Shown: positions 50,243 to 58,259, counted from the stretch's first letter. The stretch: DNA of 64,000 nt from Dehalococcoidia bacterium (GCA_022820645.1 JAJEFD010000019.1:128279-192278), one strand, 5' to 3'. Notes: generated by a model from the sequence alone, not told the origin. Translations and numbers: made by a program.

Positions 50243-51197
50243 GGGCCCGCTTCTGGAACATCGCGCCGACGGACGTTCCGGTGTGGATGCGGTGGATCGC
50301 CTCGCCCAGCAGTGGGGCGATGGAGACGATGTTCATGTGGCCGGTCATCTTGTCGGGAGGCATCGGGATGCTGTTCGTGCAGACGTACTGCTGTATGGGG
50401 CTGCCGTTCAGGCGTCCCGCCGCGCCGCCGGAGAGCACTGCGTGCGTGGAGGACGCGTAGACCGCCTTCACGCCTGCATTCTCCAGGGCCACCGCCGCGT
50501 TGACCATGGTGCCGCCCGTGTCCACCTCGTCGTCCATGAGGATGGCCGTCTTGCCCTCCACCTCCCCGATGATGTTCAGCAGCTCGCTGCTGTCGTTGTT
50601 CCCCGTGCGGCGCTTCTCGATGATGGCGAGCGGCGCGCCCAGTTCCTCGGCCATGTCTCGCGCCCGCTTGGAGATGCCGATGTCCACGGCGACGACGACG
50701 GGGTCCTCCAGTTTCATCTTCTCGAACTCGTCGACGATGATGGGCATGGCGGTGAGTTCGTCGACGGGGATGTTGAAGAAGCCCTGTATCTGCCCGGCGT
50801 GGAGGTCCATCGTCAGCACCCGGTCGGCTCCGGCGGTGGTAAGCAGGTCGGCGATGAGCCGTGCCGTGATGGGTACGCGGGGCTGGTCCTTCTTGTCCGT
50901 GCGCCCGTAGCCGTAGTAGGGGATGACCGCGGTGATGCGCCCGGCCGACGCGCGCTTGGCGGCGTCGATCATGATGAGCATCTCCATCACGTGGTCGTTG
51001 ACCGGGACGGAGAACGACTGCACGAGGAAGACGTCGCGCTGGCGCACGTTCTCGTTGATGCGGACGAAGGTGTTGTCGTTGCTGAACTTGAACGCCTGCA
51101 ACTCGCTGAGCGGCAGGCCGAGGTACGCGGCGACCTCGCTGGCGAGGGCGGGGTTGGAGTTGCCGCTGAATATCTTCAGCTCTTCGTACAGGGGCAT
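50235..51197 (-). CDS. prs: ribose-phosphate diphosphokinase (PRPP synthetase)
   Basis: A 320-residue enzyme making PRPP from ribose 5-phosphate and ATP. Features: FSGNSNPALASEVAAYLGLP (~8), PYYGYGRTDKKDQPRVPITA (~95-114), DLHAGQIQGFFNIPVDEL (~130) and the PRPP-binding loop MDDEVDTGGTMVNAAVALE (~216-234). ATG 51197 with GGAGTGAAGAG upstream gives the normal N-terminus; a longer frame to 51440 is not supported. The gap to nadK carries repeats. Confidence 0.96.
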   Translation of the reverse strand: MPLYEELKIFSGNSNPALASEVAAYLGLPLSELQAFKFSNDNTFVRINENVRQRDVFLVQSFSVPVNDHVMEMLIMIDAAKRASAGRITAVIPYYGYGRTDKKDQPRVPITARLIADLLTTAGADRVLTMDLHAGQIQGFFNIPVDELTAMPIIVDEFEKMKLEDPVVVAVDIGISKRARDMAEELGAPLAIIEKRRTGNNDSSELLNIIGEVEGKTAILMDDEVDTGGTMVNAAVALENAGVKAVYASSTHAVLSGGAAGRLNGSPIQQYVCTNSIPMPPDKMTGHMNIVSIAPLLGEAIHRIHTGTSVGAMFQKRAHA

Positions 51198-51346
51198 CTC
51201 TTCACTCCGGGTGTACAAGGGTTCTTCAGGGCGATGGGCTGACACGGCGTTGGGGTTGCGGGGGCGCATCGCCGATTCTACACAAACGCAGGCCGTGTGG
51301 GGGAACGGTGATGGATGGGATGGAGCCCGTCTCCCTGCGCGGCCCG

Positions 51347-51391
51347 GTGTGACACCTGCCCCTATCGCGGTTGCGCCCCTTCCGCGTACGC
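51347..51391 (-). repeat. 45-bp dispersed repeat, copy 2
   Basis: Its reverse complement matches 20505-20549 at 39 of 45 positions without gaps (counted by eye). The conserved end reads GGTGTCACAC. Confidence 0.75.
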
Positions 51392-51448
51392 TGCCTCTAT
51401 CGGTGGTGATGCGCAGGACCCAACGGCGCAGACGGCCCACGAGGCAGG

Positions 51449-51583
51449 TGAGCAGTTACGAGCAGGAATGAGGGGGTTATGCAGGGGAATGAGCAGCGGA
51501 TGAGCAGTTATGAGCAGTTGGACTGCTCGTGCGGAGGGCCGGTTTCAGAGGTGAGATCAGGCCGGGTGAGCAGAAATGAGCAG
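51449..51583 (+). repeat. array of TGAGCAG direct repeats with 10-bp spacing
   Basis: TGAGCAG (one copy CGAGCAG) occurs at 51449, 51459, 51490, 51501, 51511, 51567 and 51577. Within each cluster the copies are 10 or 11 bases apart, one turn of the helix, and an inverted CTGCTC follows at 51523. Such phasing suggests cooperative protein binding; the binding protein is unknown. Confidence 0.6.
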
Positions 51584-51615
51584 CGTTCCCCCCGAACGTT
51601 CCCTCCGGCCACCCG

Positions 51616-51621
51616 TATAAT
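51616..51621 (+). promoter_or_regulatory. consensus -10 box of nadK
   Basis: A perfect TATAAT lies 17 bases ahead of the GTG start at 51639, giving a leader of only about 10 bases. A matching -35 is not evident. Confidence 0.45.
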
Positions 51622-51638
51622 GCCCCAAGAGGTACGAC

Positions 51639-52526
51639 GTGCAGATAGACCCCGCCCAGGCAGCCATCCTCTATAACGCCGTTTCAGATCGTGCCCAGCC
51701 GCTGGCACGGGGACTGGCGGATGTGCTCGGCACGCGTCACCCGCTGTTGTCCACCTCTACCGGCGAGGCGGTGCTCGCGGAGATCGCGCCCGCGGCGCTC
51801 ATCACGGTCGGCGGCGACGGCACCCTCCTGCGGGCGGCGCGCATGGCCGCCGAGGCCGACGTTCCGCTCCTCGGCGTGAACCTCGGACGTCTCGGCTTCC
51901 TCACCGAGATCGAGGCTGCGGACGCGCTGGAACTCGTGCCGCAGTACCTCGAGGGCGGGTTCACGTGGATAGACGAGCGCCGCATGGTGCAGGCGTTCAA
52001 GAACGGCGGGGGCGGGAGCAGCGGCTCTGCCGCCGTCCTGAACGACGTCGTCGTGGGCAGGGGGCGCATCGCCCATCTCACGCGCATCGGCGTCGCCGTC
52101 AACGGCGTCGAGCTCACCACGTACCAGGCCGACGCCGTCATCGTCTCGACGGCCACCGGCAGCACGGCGTACGCGCTCGCGGCGGGCGGGCCGATACTGT
52201 ACCCCGCGTCCGGCGACATGGTGATCGTGCCAGTCGCGACCCACGGCGACCTCGACGCGCCGGTCGTCGTGCCGGAGGACTGCTCCGTGGAGCTGACCAT
52301 CAAGAGCGACCACGACGCCATCATGACGGCGGACGGGTTCGTCGACGTGCCGATGGGGAAGGACGACACGGTGACGGTGTCGCGCAGCCCGTACCGCGCC
52401 CGCTTCCTGCGCGCAGGCTCGCCGGACCAGTTCTACGAGACGCTCGTGTACCGGCTCCGGCGCGGCGCGGAACAGTCCGTGCACATCGCGCGGCGGCTCG
52501 CCGCGGACGAGGCCCGCCTTGGCTGA
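51639..52526 (+). CDS. nadK: NAD kinase
   Basis: A 295-residue kinase converting NAD to NADP. The GGDGT nucleotide motif is at ~58-62 (ITVGGDGTLLRAARM), followed by LGVNLGRLGFLTEIEAA. VLNDVVVGRGRIAHLTRIGV and STATGSTAYALAAGGPILYP (the glycine-rich motif) complete the signature. GTG start, with AGAGGT upstream. A short leader follows a TATAAT box. It overlaps the nudix gene by 8 bases. Confidence 0.94.
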   Translation: MQIDPAQAAILYNAVSDRAQPLARGLADVLGTRHPLLSTSTGEAVLAEIAPAALITVGGDGTLLRAARMAAEADVPLLGVNLGRLGFLTEIEAADALELVPQYLEGGFTWIDERRMVQAFKNGGGGSSGSAAVLNDVVVGRGRIAHLTRIGVAVNGVELTTYQADAVIVSTATGSTAYALAAGGPILYPASGDMVIVPVATHGDLDAPVVVPEDCSVELTIKSDHDAIMTADGFVDVPMGKDDTVTVSRSPYRARFLRAGSPDQFYETLVYRLRRGAEQSVHIARRLAADEARLG

Positions 52527-53058
52527 CGAACCCGAGCGCACCATCGCCATAGAGAGCGAACTGGTTGGGAGGCGCGTCACCCTGCGCGTCGAGCGCGTCG
52601 TGCTGGAGGACGGGACGGAGACGCTGCGCGACGTCGTGCAGCACCCCAGCTCCGTCGTCATCGTACCGCTGGAGAGCGACGGCAACGTCGTGATGGTGCG
52701 CCAGTACCGGAAAGCCGCGCGCCGCGCGCTGCTGGAGTTCCCCGCGGGCGTGATGGAGGACGACGCTTCCCCGCTCGACGCCGCGCGGCGCGAGTTGCGC
52801 GAGGAGACGGGGCTGGACGCCACGGAGCTGATCGAACTCGGCAACTTCTTCGCCGCGCCGGGCTCCATGTCGGAGCAACTCTTCTCTTTCCTCGCGAAGG
52901 GCCTCTTCGCCAACCCGCTTGCGCCGGACGACGACGAACGCATCACGCTGGAGCGCATGCCGTTCGCCGAGGCGGTGCGCATGGCGCGGACAGGCGAACT
53001 GAACGACGCGAAGACGCTCGCCTCGCTGCTGCTCGCCGCGCCGCACGTCACACCCTGA
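52519..53058 (+). CDS. NUDIX hydrolase (ADP-ribose pyrophosphatase type)
   Basis: A 179-residue protein with an intact Nudix box, GVMEDDASPLDAARRELREE then TGL (~77-99), flanked by VIVPLESDGNVVMVRQYRKAA and ELGNFFAAPGSMSEQLFSFLA. That pattern fits ADP-ribose/NUDT5-type hydrolases, which cleave nucleoside diphosphate sugars. TTG start at 52519 overlaps the nadK stop, so the two NAD(P)-related genes are coupled. Confidence 0.9.
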   Translation: MADEPERTIAIESELVGRRVTLRVERVVLEDGTETLRDVVQHPSSVVIVPLESDGNVVMVRQYRKAARRALLEFPAGVMEDDASPLDAARRELREETGLDATELIELGNFFAAPGSMSEQLFSFLAKGLFANPLAPDDDERITLERMPFAEAVRMARTGELNDAKTLASLLLAAPHVTP

Positions 53059-53127
53059 CAAGCGGCAGGGAACCGTTCAGGCTGAGCGCGCATAGTATCC
53101 GGTAGAGCGTGCTCGCATCACCGGTGA

Positions 53128-53173
53128 CACCCTCACCCGCGCTGCGCGCGCCCTCTCCCATCGAGGGAGAGGT
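53128..53173. repeat. CCCTCTCCC-family palindrome, copy 5
   Basis: CACCCTCACCCGCGCTGCGC is followed by GCGCCCTCTCCCATCGAGGG and AGAGGT. Stem: CCCTCTCCC with GGGAGAGG, and an inner GCGC dyad. It ends one base before a potential ATG of the sigma factor gene. Confidence 0.7.
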
Positions 53174-53194
53174 ATGTCTGACCCGGGAGCAGGC

Positions 53195-53746
53195 ATGACC
53201 GAGAACGAGGCCGTTCAGCTTTGCCAGCGCGGCGACCGCGACGCATTCCGCTACCTCGTGGAGCGCTACCAGGGCGTGGTGTTCGGCACGGCGTACAACA
53301 TGACCGGCAACCGCGCCATCGCCGAGGAGCTGGCGCAGGAGGCGTTCCTCTCCGCGTGGAAGGGCATACGCACTTTCAGGCGGGGACGTCCGTTCAAACC
53401 GTGGCTCATGCGCATCCTCGTGAACGAGGTGATGAGCCAGCGGCGCAGGCGGTACGTCGTTACGACGCCCATCGAGGGCGGCGACTGGCCCGGCGATGCG
53501 GAAGACCCCGCGGCCTCGCTGGAGTCCCGGCTGGAGCGGCAGACGCTGCAGCAGGCGATAGCGGGGCTGAGCCCGGAGCACCGGCAGGTGGTCGTTCTGC
53601 GGTACTTCGCGGAGATGTCGGTGCAGGAAGTGGCGCGGGCGGCGGGCCTGAACGAGGGCACGGTGAAGTCGCGCCTCTTCCGGGCACACCAGGCGTTACG
53701 GCAGCGGTTGAGCGATGAGCAGGGAATTGCAGGTGAGCAGCGATGA
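53195..53746 (+). CDS. ECF-type RNA polymerase sigma factor
   Basis: A 183-residue sigma factor with regions 2 and 4. Region 2 includes YQGVVFGTAYNMTGNRAIAE and LAQEAFLSAWKGIRTFRR; region 4 is LSPEHRQVVVLRYFAEMSVQ then EVARAAGLNEGTVKSRLFRA, the helix-turn-helix binding the -35. ATG 53195 has GGGAG 5 bases upstream and gives the usual family N-terminus; an earlier ATG at 53174 lies against the preceding repeat. The stop overlaps the next gene as ATGA, so it is translated with the membrane VWA protein, probably its anti-sigma partner. Confidence 0.88.
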   Translation: MTENEAVQLCQRGDRDAFRYLVERYQGVVFGTAYNMTGNRAIAEELAQEAFLSAWKGIRTFRRGRPFKPWLMRILVNEVMSQRRRRYVVTTPIEGGDWPGDAEDPAASLESRLERQTLQQAIAGLSPEHRQVVVLRYFAEMSVQEVARAAGLNEGTVKSRLFRAHQALRQRLSDEQGIAGEQR

Positions 53747-55794
53747 ACAGGAACGATTCGAACGAAAGGGAGATGGAGCGCCTGCTGGAGGAGCACTTCG
53801 CTTCCCGAGCGCCCAGCGTTCCTCCCACCCCTGACCTCTGGGGAGCGCTGGAGAGCCGTCTGGGCGAACAGGACCCCAAGCCGCTCTGGGCGGTGCTCCG
53901 CGACGTCGGGACGCCTGTGGACGGGTTCCGGTTCGCGCCTGCGCTCGCTGCGACGGCGGCGGTAGCGGTCGTAGCGGTTGCCGGAGGCTCGGTGTGGTTC
54001 GCCGTGGGCAGCAGTGGGGGTGGCGGTATACCTGCGGCGGCGCCGGTCGTTGGGACACCCACGCCATTGCCGGCGATGATGGAGGCGGCCGATGCCCAGG
54101 ACTCCGCCGGAGCGGCGGGCGAGGAAGAGTCGGATGGTGTCCCAGGGGCGCCCGGCATCCCGGGTATCGCCGGTGTGGATGGCGATACTTACCGCGCCGC
54201 GCCGACTCCGACCCCTATGGCGATGATGGCAGCGTCGCCTACCCAGACACCCATGCCGCGCTCTCCGAGGGCTACGCCGACGCCCGGCGCACGTGGGGCA
54301 GCCGGCGCTCCGGGCATTCCCGGCGTTGCCGGGCCTGATGTGTTGCAGGAGGACTCGCGCTCGGCCGGCCAGCCGGGAGCCACCACGTTCCAGGACTACG
54401 ACCGCCAGCCGTTGACCGAGGCGCGGGAGGACAACGTGTCCACGTTCAGCCTGGACACCGACCGCACGTCGTTCCAACTGGCGCTGAACTGGGCGCGGGC
54501 CGGCTACCGGGTCGACCCGGCGTCGGTGCGGGCGGAGGAGTGGGTGAACGCGTTCGATTACGGCTACGCTGCCCCCACGGCCAGCGATCGGTTCGCCATT
54601 ACGTCCGACCTCATCGCGCATCCGCTGGACAGCGGCAGGTACATGGCGCGGGTGGCATTCAAGGCGCCAGAGGTAGTGGCGGACGGCCCGCTCAACGTGA
54701 CGCTGGTGCTCGACGCCTCCGGCTCGATGAACGAGGGCAACCGGGTGGCCATCGCGCGCGAGGCGGCCGAGGCGATCCGGCGCAGCCTCGACGCGGACGA
54801 CCGCATATCGGTAGTGCACTTCACCACGGACGTGCTCCACCGGTTTACGGTCGAGAACGCGTCGCCGGACGACCGCCACGTCATCGACTCCATCGCCGCT
54901 CTCGCGCCGCACAACAGCACGAACGTGCAGGCCGGGCTGGACCTGGGCGTGGAGTTGGCGGACGAGATGCGGCGGGAGCGTCCGGAAGCCCTCAACTACG
55001 TCATCCTGATGTCCGACGGCGTGGCGAACGTGGACGCCACCGACCCGTTCGCCATCCTCGAGTCCACGTCGACGCCGGATGACGCGAACCCGCTTCGGCT
55101 CATCACCGTGGGCGTCGGCATCCAGAACTACAACGATCACCTGCTGGAGCAGCTCGCGCAGCACGGCAACGGCTGGTACCGCTACCTGTTCGACGAGGAG
55201 CAGGCCCGCGCGACGTTCCGCCGCGATAACTGGCTGGCGCTCGCAGCGCCGGTCGCGGACCAGACGCGCGCCCAGGTCACCTGGGACCCGGACGCCGTGA
55301 AGGCGTGGCGCATCGTCGGCTACGAGAACCGCGTCACGTCCGCCGAGTCGTTCACGCAGGACCGCAAGGAGTTCGCCGAGGTCTACTCGGGCGCGGCGAC
55401 GACCGTCTTCTACGAGCTGGAACTGCACGACGACTTCCGGTCGCACGGAGCGCTGGGGCAGGTGGAGCTGCGCTGGGTGGAGCCGGAGAGCGGCCGTGGC
55501 TGGAGCCAGAGCACGGATATCGCAGGCGGTGGACAGGTGAGAGCGGCCTTCGTGGACCCGCTGCTGTCGCTCGGCGCGGTCGTGGCGCTGACGGCGGACA
55601 GGTACAGCGCGCTCGATGGCTTCCGCGAGTCGTATGACGCCGGTCGCGATCTATGGACCCTTCAGGGTCTGGTGGACGGTCTGCAGAGCGAACTGGGGCA
55701 TCTGGCGGCGTTCAACGACTTCGCCTTCGTGATGGAGGCGCTGCTCAGAGGGGTTCCATACGCCTCGCAGGACAACTCGGGCTATAGCAGGTGA
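53743..55794 (+). CDS. membrane VWA-domain protein, probable anti-sigma partner
   Basis: A 683-residue protein. Residues 1-60 are cytoplasmic and acidic, as in anti-sigma domains (ERLLEEHFASRAPSVPPTPD). A single transmembrane helix lies near 63-85. Residues ~90-210 are low-complexity and contain short collagen-like Gly-X-Y tracts (GAPGIPGIAGVDG, GAAGAPGIPGVAGPD) and Pro/Thr repeats. The rest is a YfbK-type module: STFSLDTDRTSFQLALNWAR, then a von Willebrand A domain with MIDAS DASGSMN (~324) and SDGVANVDATDP. The VWA part faces the outside. It is coupled to the ECF sigma factor. Confidence 0.85.
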   Translation: MNRNDSNEREMERLLEEHFASRAPSVPPTPDLWGALESRLGEQDPKPLWAVLRDVGTPVDGFRFAPALAATAAVAVVAVAGGSVWFAVGSSGGGGIPAAAPVVGTPTPLPAMMEAADAQDSAGAAGEEESDGVPGAPGIPGIAGVDGDTYRAAPTPTPMAMMAASPTQTPMPRSPRATPTPGARGAAGAPGIPGVAGPDVLQEDSRSAGQPGATTFQDYDRQPLTEAREDNVSTFSLDTDRTSFQLALNWARAGYRVDPASVRAEEWVNAFDYGYAAPTASDRFAITSDLIAHPLDSGRYMARVAFKAPEVVADGPLNVTLVLDASGSMNEGNRVAIAREAAEAIRRSLDADDRISVVHFTTDVLHRFTVENASPDDRHVIDSIAALAPHNSTNVQAGLDLGVELADEMRRERPEALNYVILMSDGVANVDATDPFAILESTSTPDDANPLRLITVGVGIQNYNDHLLEQLAQHGNGWYRYLFDEEQARATFRRDNWLALAAPVADQTRAQVTWDPDAVKAWRIVGYENRVTSAESFTQDRKEFAEVYSGAATTVFYELELHDDFRSHGALGQVELRWVEPESGRGWSQSTDIAGGGQVRAAFVDPLLSLGAVVALTADRYSALDGFRESYDAGRDLWTLQGLVDGLQSELGHLAAFNDFAFVMEALLRGVPYASQDNSGYSR

Positions 55795-56529
55795 TCACAC
55801 GCGCTCCGGCCATTCCCGCAGCAGCCTGCCGCAGCCCTCGGCGCTCGACGGCAGGCGGTGGCCGAGCAGCGACGTGATGTGCCATAGCATCGCCGGGTTG
55901 CTGGCGACGACCGGCACACCGAGGTCGGCTTCCAGCCGTTCCACCGCAAGGAGCGGGTTCAGCGGCGCGCCCTGGAAGTAGACCGCGTCCACGTCCGCGC
56001 CTGCGAAGGCGTCCACGGCGATCTGGTAGACCTCGTCCGCGCTCTTGCGCTCCGTCGACGTCACGTCCTCGCGGCTGGTGTCGGTGCGATTGTTCACCGG
56101 CACGACAACGTCCAGTCCCTGGCCGGTCAGGAACTCGCGCAGCATGGCGTTCAGGCCGTCGTCGAACGGCGTCAACAGCAGGATGCGCCGCGCCCCGAAC
56201 GCCTTGACCGCCGCCGCGCCGGACTCCAGCGCCGTTGTGGCCGGGATGTTCAGCAGGCCACGCAGCTGCTCGACGTGCTCCGGGTTCTGCACCTGCATCG
56301 GGGCGCCCATGAGCGCGATGCCGTCCCATCCATGCTCCGCGACGAGGGCGGTCGTGCGCTCGATGTGCTCGCGCGTCTTGCCCTCCAGGTCGTAGAGCGA
56401 GTTCTGCCAGAGGTTCAGGGGGACGATCTGCACGTCGGCCTCTTCCGGCACGAGGCGCAGGAAGTCGTCGTAGTGGGCGCTGTGGCCCCGCGAGTTGGCG
56501 CTGAGGAATCCGAGACTGACCGTGGCCAC
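55795..56529 (-). CDS. maleate isomerase/Asp-Glu racemase-like enzyme
   Basis: A 244-residue protein. The conserved N-terminal PxN region is LSANSRGHSAHYDDFLRLV, and the racemase-type sequences GIALMGAPMQVQ, IPATTALESGAAAVKAF and VYFQGAPLNPLLAVERLEAD follow. The active-site cysteines of maleate isomerase/arylmalonate decarboxylase (CTS and C-T positions) are not obvious: the expected sites read GAP and QGAP. Activity is therefore uncertain. GTG 56529 is chosen for the AGGAGG box 7 bases upstream. Its stop abuts the VWA gene stop. A perfect hairpin lies in the leader. Confidence 0.75.
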   Translation of the reverse strand: MATVSLGFLSANSRGHSAHYDDFLRLVPEEADVQIVPLNLWQNSLYDLEGKTREHIERTTALVAEHGWDGIALMGAPMQVQNPEHVEQLRGLLNIPATTALESGAAAVKAFGARRILLLTPFDDGLNAMLREFLTGQGLDVVVPVNNRTDTSREDVTSTERKSADEVYQIAVDAFAGADVDAVYFQGAPLNPLLAVERLEADLGVPVVASNPAMLWHITSLLGHRLPSSAEGCGRLLREWPERV

Positions 56530-56592
56530 GATACGCCTCCTTTGCACGAGCCTGCGCGAGGACGAAGACGGACGCAGGATGGACTGGCGTTG

Positions 56593-56619
56593 GACTGGTG
56601 ACCCGCGAGGTCACCAGTC
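56593..56619 (-). promoter_or_regulatory. perfect hairpin in the leader of the isomerase-like gene
   Basis: GACTGGTGACC and GGTCACCAGTC form a perfect 11-bp stem with a 5-base loop (CGCGA). On the minus strand it lies 64 bases before the GTG start. On the plus strand it is followed by TCTTGTTT, like a weak terminator. It could act as a regulator site, an RNA element or a boundary of the integrated block to the right. Confidence 0.5.
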
Positions 56620-56703
56620 TCTTGTTTCCGATTGTCTCCGCTGTCTACATGTTGAAACCCGTGCACGGCGTAATGGCCTTGTGTACGGGGTGCCAGATGG
56701 TGC

Positions 56704-56746
56704 TTGACGTTGCCTGCCGTAACCCATAGCATCACTCAAAAAGTGA
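56704..56746 (+). promoter_or_regulatory. integrase promoter with overlapping inverted repeat
   Basis: TTGACG (56704-56709), a 17-base spacer and TAGCAT (56727-56732) form a good sigma-70 promoter. The predicted start of transcription falls on an inverted repeat CACTC-AAAAA-GTGAG (56734-56748), followed by a direct repeat of GTGAGTA (56743 and 56754) up to the integrase ATG. This looks like an autorepressed promoter. Confidence 0.55.
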
Positions 56747-56761
56747 GTAAGGGAGTGAGTA

Positions 56762-57964
56762 ATGACTGAGCGGCCGAAACGCCTCAATGCTACTTTCGTC
56801 AAGGCGGTCGCCGAGCCTGGACGGTACACGGACGGGCGCGGCTCGTTCGGTCTATCGTTGCATGTGCAGCGATCCATGTCTGACAGGATAACGAAGTCGT
56901 GGGTACAGCGCATCAGGGTGGGCGGACGCTTCCGCTACATCGGCTTGGGGGGTTACCCGATCGTGTCGTTGTCAGAGGCAAGGGAGATTGCGTTCACAAA
57001 CGCACGCGATGTGCGCTCCGGCACAGATCCGCTGGCGAACCGCGTCCGCACAGCAAGGACGCCGACATTCCGTGATGCGGCAGAGCGAGTGATTGAGTTG
57101 AATGCCAGGAGTTGGAAAAACGGCACCAGGACGGCGCAGATATGGCGCGCTCGCCTGGAGGCGCACGTCCACCCTACTATCGGGTCCACGAGGGTCAACG
57201 AGATTACGTCGGCGCATGTTGTGGACCTCATTACCCCGATATGGACGACGCGGCGCGAGACGGGCCGTCGGCTTCGCCAATACATCGCCACAGTGATGTC
57301 CTGGTGCGTCGCGCAGGGCTACAGGGAGGACAATCCAGCTGCAGCAGATGTCATCGGGGCGGCCTTGCCAAAGGCGGGCCGTACAGTCACGCACCAACGA
57401 TCTCTAGCTTGGCGGAACGTTGCCGCTGCACTCGGCAGGGTGCGGGATTCGGATGCTGCCGAGACCACGAAGCTGGCGATTGAGTACCTCACCCTCACGG
57501 CCTGTCGTTCCGGGGAGGTTCGCGGCGCACGTTGGTCGGAGGTCGACGCGGACTCCGCGGTGTGGACGATTCCCGAATCGCGCATGAAGCAGGGGAGGCC
57601 GCACCGCGTTCCGCTCAGCCCGCAGGCGTTGGATGTTCTCCGGCGAGCGCGTGAGTTCGAGGGTTCGAGCGGCCTCGTGTTCCCAAGCGTCACGGGCAAG
57701 GTGATGTCCGACGGCACGATGTCCAAGTTGCTCAGGGAGAACGGAATAGATGGGACGCCTCACGGGATGCGCGCCTCTTTCAAGGTGTGGGCGGATGAAC
57801 AGGACGTGGATCACCGAGTTAGCGAGTTTTGCCTCTCGCATGTCGTAGGGGATGAGTCGGTGCGGGCGTACGCTCGTGGTGATTTGTTCGAGCAGCGGAG
57901 GGTGGTCATGGAACAGTGGGCGCAAGCTTGTCAGGGATCAGCCGTATACTGGTCGCATGATTGA
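56762..57964 (+). CDS. P4-type tyrosine integrase
   Basis: A 400-residue site-specific recombinase. Residues ~1-95 are the arm-binding DUF4102-like domain (IRVGGRFRYIGLGGYPIVSL), followed by a core-binding domain and the catalytic domain. Catalytic residues visible: Arg249 in TACRSGEVRGARW, the His-x2-Arg in TPHGMRASFKVWADEQ (His334, Arg337) and the nucleophile Tyr370 in SVRAYARGD. The domain layout is that of P4-family island integrases, which commonly insert in tRNA genes. The stop overlaps a small frame by 8 bases. Confidence 0.93.
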   Translation: MTERPKRLNATFVKAVAEPGRYTDGRGSFGLSLHVQRSMSDRITKSWVQRIRVGGRFRYIGLGGYPIVSLSEAREIAFTNARDVRSGTDPLANRVRTARTPTFRDAAERVIELNARSWKNGTRTAQIWRARLEAHVHPTIGSTRVNEITSAHVVDLITPIWTTRRETGRRLRQYIATVMSWCVAQGYREDNPAAADVIGAALPKAGRTVTHQRSLAWRNVAAALGRVRDSDAAETTKLAIEYLTLTACRSGEVRGARWSEVDADSAVWTIPESRMKQGRPHRVPLSPQALDVLRRAREFEGSSGLVFPSVTGKVMSDGTMSKLLRENGIDGTPHGMRASFKVWADEQDVDHRVSEFCLSHVVGDESVRAYARGDLFEQRRVVMEQWAQACQGSAVYWSHD

Positions 57965-58259
57965 ACTCAACCGCTTCATCATGCATCTTGACCCTGAGAA
58001 CCGTACGGCGACTGTCCACCGTCCTATGTCTCCCTGCCTTCATCCTTCACCGCTCCGGCGGTTGCTGGCTCTGCTCAGGCGAGAGCCTCGTTTGACAGGG
58101 ACGTTTATCCCTTGTGCTTCGATTGAGAGATGTAGAGAGAGGATGGATGAGGCCAATGCCCGCTCCACCTTTGCCGGACTGCCCCTACATTCGTTCAAGG
58201 AATTCAAGGTCTGCCAGTGCGCTCACGCGATTAGGCTTCGTACAGATTGTCAGCGATGA
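57957..58259 (+). CDS. small protein after the integrase, unknown
   Basis: A 100-residue frame starting at ATG 57957, overlapping the integrase stop. It is Arg-, Pro- and Cys-rich and has no motif I recognise. TATACT lies 8 bases upstream of the ATG, so a leaderless transcript is conceivable; there is no good ribosome site. It may be a real small element gene or a chance frame. Confidence 0.35.
   Translation: MIELNRFIMHLDPENRTATVHRPMSPCLHPSPLRRLLALLRREPRLTGTFIPCASIERCRERMDEANARSTFAGLPLHSFKEFKVCQCAHAIRLRTDCQR

Larger units (their letters stand above)
51198..51638. other. divergent gap of 441 bases between prs and nadK, with repeats
   Basis: No gene is supported here. The stretch contains a 45-bp dispersed repeat (51347-51391), an array of TGAGCAG heptamers (51449-51583), and a TATAAT box (51616-51621) directly ahead of nadK. 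It is the longest non-coding gap outside the 20 kb and integrase regions. Confidence 0.7.

Noticed and set aside
51449-51583. CRISPR array
   Set aside because: The repeated unit is 7 bases with 3-40-base spacing, far from CRISPR repeat and spacer lengths, and no cas genes are present.
53266-55446. 726-codon frame antisense to the VWA gene
   Set aside because: It spans the sigma and VWA genes in the opposite direction and is an Arg/His-rich shadow.
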